Assembly: GCA_003641545.1 (NCBI GenBank)
Contig: QNAU01000067.1
Location: forward strand, 1-7,170
Length of the DNA: 7,170 nt
Reading direction: 5' to 3'
From: Thermotoga sp.
GTDB taxonomy: Bacteria > Thermotogota > Thermotogae > B21-G9
Position numbers and translations under genes: made by a program. The notes under the pieces are model-generated. The model did not search any database. It was not told the origin of the DNA and saw only the letters and a list, made by a program, of their open reading frames with translations. Shown here one piece after another: positions 5,994 to 7,170 of this stretch. Positions within the stretch are counted from its first letter, which is position 1. Each line of letters opens with the position of its first letter.

Positions 5994-7169
5994 TTAAACA
6001 ACTATATTGAGAAGTTTACCCTTTACAAAATGCACTCTTTTCGGTTCATTCTTAACATACTTCCTCACCCTTTGATCCTCGAGGGCAAGTTTTAAAACCT
6101 CATCCTCCTCTGCATCCACCGGCACCTTTATCCTGCTTCTGACCTTCCCATTGATCTGAATAGCTATCTCCACTTCCTTCATCGTGATGTATTCTTCAAC
6201 ATGGGATGGCCATCTTTCGTTCATTATGAATCCGTCCTTACCGAGCATTCTCCACAGTTCCTCCGCGAGGTGAGGGGTGAATGGAGATATTATGAGAAGA
6301 AACTTCTCGGCTATCGCTCTCAAAAGTTTGAGATTCCAGTCTTTCTTTTTCGTCGTGTTCAAGTATTTCCACAGTTCATTCGTCAATTCCATCATTCTGC
6401 TTATCGCTGTGTTGAAATGAAAATCTCCCTCAATGTCTTCCGTCACCTTCTTTATAGTCGTATGGAGCATCCTCCTGAGATTTTCCTCGGCTTCACCGTT
6501 GACGACCGACTCATCCGGCGTGTTCACCGACTTTATCTCATCCATCATGATGGAATAGCAATTCCACAGTTTCCTTATGAATCTGTGAACTCCCTCTATC
6601 CCCTGATCGCTCCATTCAGCATCCTTTTCTGGTGGTCCCATGAAAAGTATGTACATTCTCAGCGTATCCGCACCGTATTTCTCCACCATATCGTCTGGTG
6701 AAACTGTGTTCCCTTTGGATTTGCTCATCTTCGCTCCATCCTTGTAGATCATTCCCTGTGTGAAGAGATTCTCGAACGGTTCTTCAAAATCGAGGTATCC
6801 TAAATCGTGAAGAACTTTGGTAACAAATCTCGAGTAGAGCAGATGCAGTACCGCGTGTTCAACCCCACCTATGTATTGATCCACCGGTAGCCAGCGATTC
6901 ACATCATCTGGATCGAAAGGCTTGTCATCATCGTGTGGATTTATATACCTGAGATAATACCAGGACGAATCGACGAAGGTATCCATCGTGTCAACCTCTC
7001 TCGTGGCAGGTCCTCCGCATATCGGACACCTCGTTTTCTTGAATTCCTCATGGCTCATCAACGGAGAGCGTCCGGTAGGTTCAAATTTCACATCCTTCGG
7101 CAAAATGACTGGCAATTCATCTTCCGGAACTGGAACAGTTCCACACCTTTCGCAATACACGATCGGTAT
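5994..7169 (-). CDS. leuS: Leucyl-tRNA synthetase, C-terminal part (gene cut by window edge)
   Basis: About 391 C-terminal residues of a bacterial-type LeuRS are visible. The frame stays open to the right edge (IPI before VYCERCG), so the GTG at 7160 is internal and not the start. The Rossmann N-half with HIGH and most of the CP1 editing domain lie outside. Visible parts are YCERCG, a CPICGG zinc-type knuckle near 7014-7028, DSSWYYLRY, the DQYIGGVEHAVLHLLYSRF block, KMSKS at 6717-6731 (ATP-binding loop, intact), GPPEKDAEWSDQG, a helical anticodon-binding domain with ISPFTPHLAEELW, and the C-terminal domain with IQINGKVR. The enzyme charges tRNA-Leu in the cytoplasm. The stop TAA (5994-5996) is 18 nt before the preferred rex start, so leuS appears to be upstream in the same transcription unit. 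Any 5' leader control (for example a T-box) would be outside the window. Confidence 0.97.
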   Translation of the reverse strand: MPIVYCERCGTVPVPEDELPVILPKDVKFEPTGRSPLMSHEEFKKTRCPICGGPATREVDTMDTFVDSSWYYLRYINPHDDDKPFDPDDVNRWLPVDQYIGGVEHAVLHLLYSRFVTKVLHDLGYLDFEEPFENLFTQGMIYKDGAKMSKSKGNTVSPDDMVEKYGADTLRMYILFMGPPEKDAEWSDQGIEGVHRFIRKLWNCYSIMMDEIKSVNTPDESVVNGEAEENLRRMLHTTIKKVTEDIEGDFHFNTAISRMMELTNELWKYLNTTKKKDWNLKLLRAIAEKFLLIISPFTPHLAEELWRMLGKDGFIMNERWPSHVEEYITMKEVEIAIQINGKVRSRIKVPVDAEEDEVLKLALEDQRVRKYVKNEPKRVHFVKGKLLNIVV

Positions 7170-7170
7170 C

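Noticed and set aside
5991..6001. Palindrome TTGTTAAACAA at the leuS stop, resembling Rex half-sites placed next to rex
   Set aside because: Known Rex operators are about 18 bp, with the TTGTG/CACAA-type ends separated by roughly 8 bp. Here the half-sites are one base apart, and the element overlaps the leuS stop codon rather than a promoter. It is probably coincidence.
6201..6701. 166-codon plus-strand open frame opposite leuS
   Set aside because: It is a shadow of the strongly conserved LeuRS C-terminal region on the other strand. It has no recognisable domain and no place in an operon.
5994..7160. Reading the GTG at 7160 as the start of a short LeuRS-like protein
   Set aside because: The frame continues upstream to the window edge with LeuRS-like residues, and the catalytic N-half is simply outside the window. 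It is a cut gene, not a truncated one.

Overview
The window looks like ordinary chromosomal DNA from a thermophilic bacterium, most likely a member of the Thermotogota (a Thermotoga/Pseudothermotoga-type lineage). This is inferred from four things: genes packed almost without gaps, heavy AGA/AGG arginine and ATA isoleucine use, Lys/Glu-rich proteins, and a Rex protein whose N-terminus and adjacency to leuS resemble what I recall of Thermotoga. There are no mobile elements, phage genes, CRISPR repeats or RNA genes that I can see, and there is no gene-free stretch longer than about 80 bases.

Layout. On the minus strand at the left is a DUF4416 protein (about 6-557). A 79-bp AT-rich spacer separates it from the divergent plus-strand pair cinA (637-1860) and a membrane-anchored GGDEF diguanylate cyclase (1865-3085), which are only 4 nt apart. 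The cyclase gene meets a minus-strand gene cluster tail to tail with one base between the stop codons. That cluster, read right to left, is leuS (partial, cut by the window edge at 7170), rex, a membrane-anchored endonuclease/exonuclease/phosphatase-fold protein of the RgfB-like type, and rocD (ornithine aminotransferase, ending at 3087). Its junctions are 18 nt or less, and the rex stop overlaps the next start, so it looks like one transcription unit.

How the genes may work together. Rex senses the NADH/NAD+ ratio. RocD converts ornithine to glutamate semialdehyde, which leads towards glutamate or proline and affects redox balance. CinA is expected to recycle pyridine nucleotides by deamidating nicotinamide mononucleotide. 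A redox/NAD theme is therefore present, but the plus- and minus-strand units are separate, and calling it a system would be inference. The GGDEF protein and the anchored phosphodiesterase-fold protein are both membrane proteins, with no evidence that they act together.

I do not see a convincing previously undescribed system. The items most worth checking are the rex-EEP-rocD co-operon, the substrate of the anchored EEP protein, and the start codons of rex and the DUF4416 gene, both of which appear to lie downstream of the longest reading frame.
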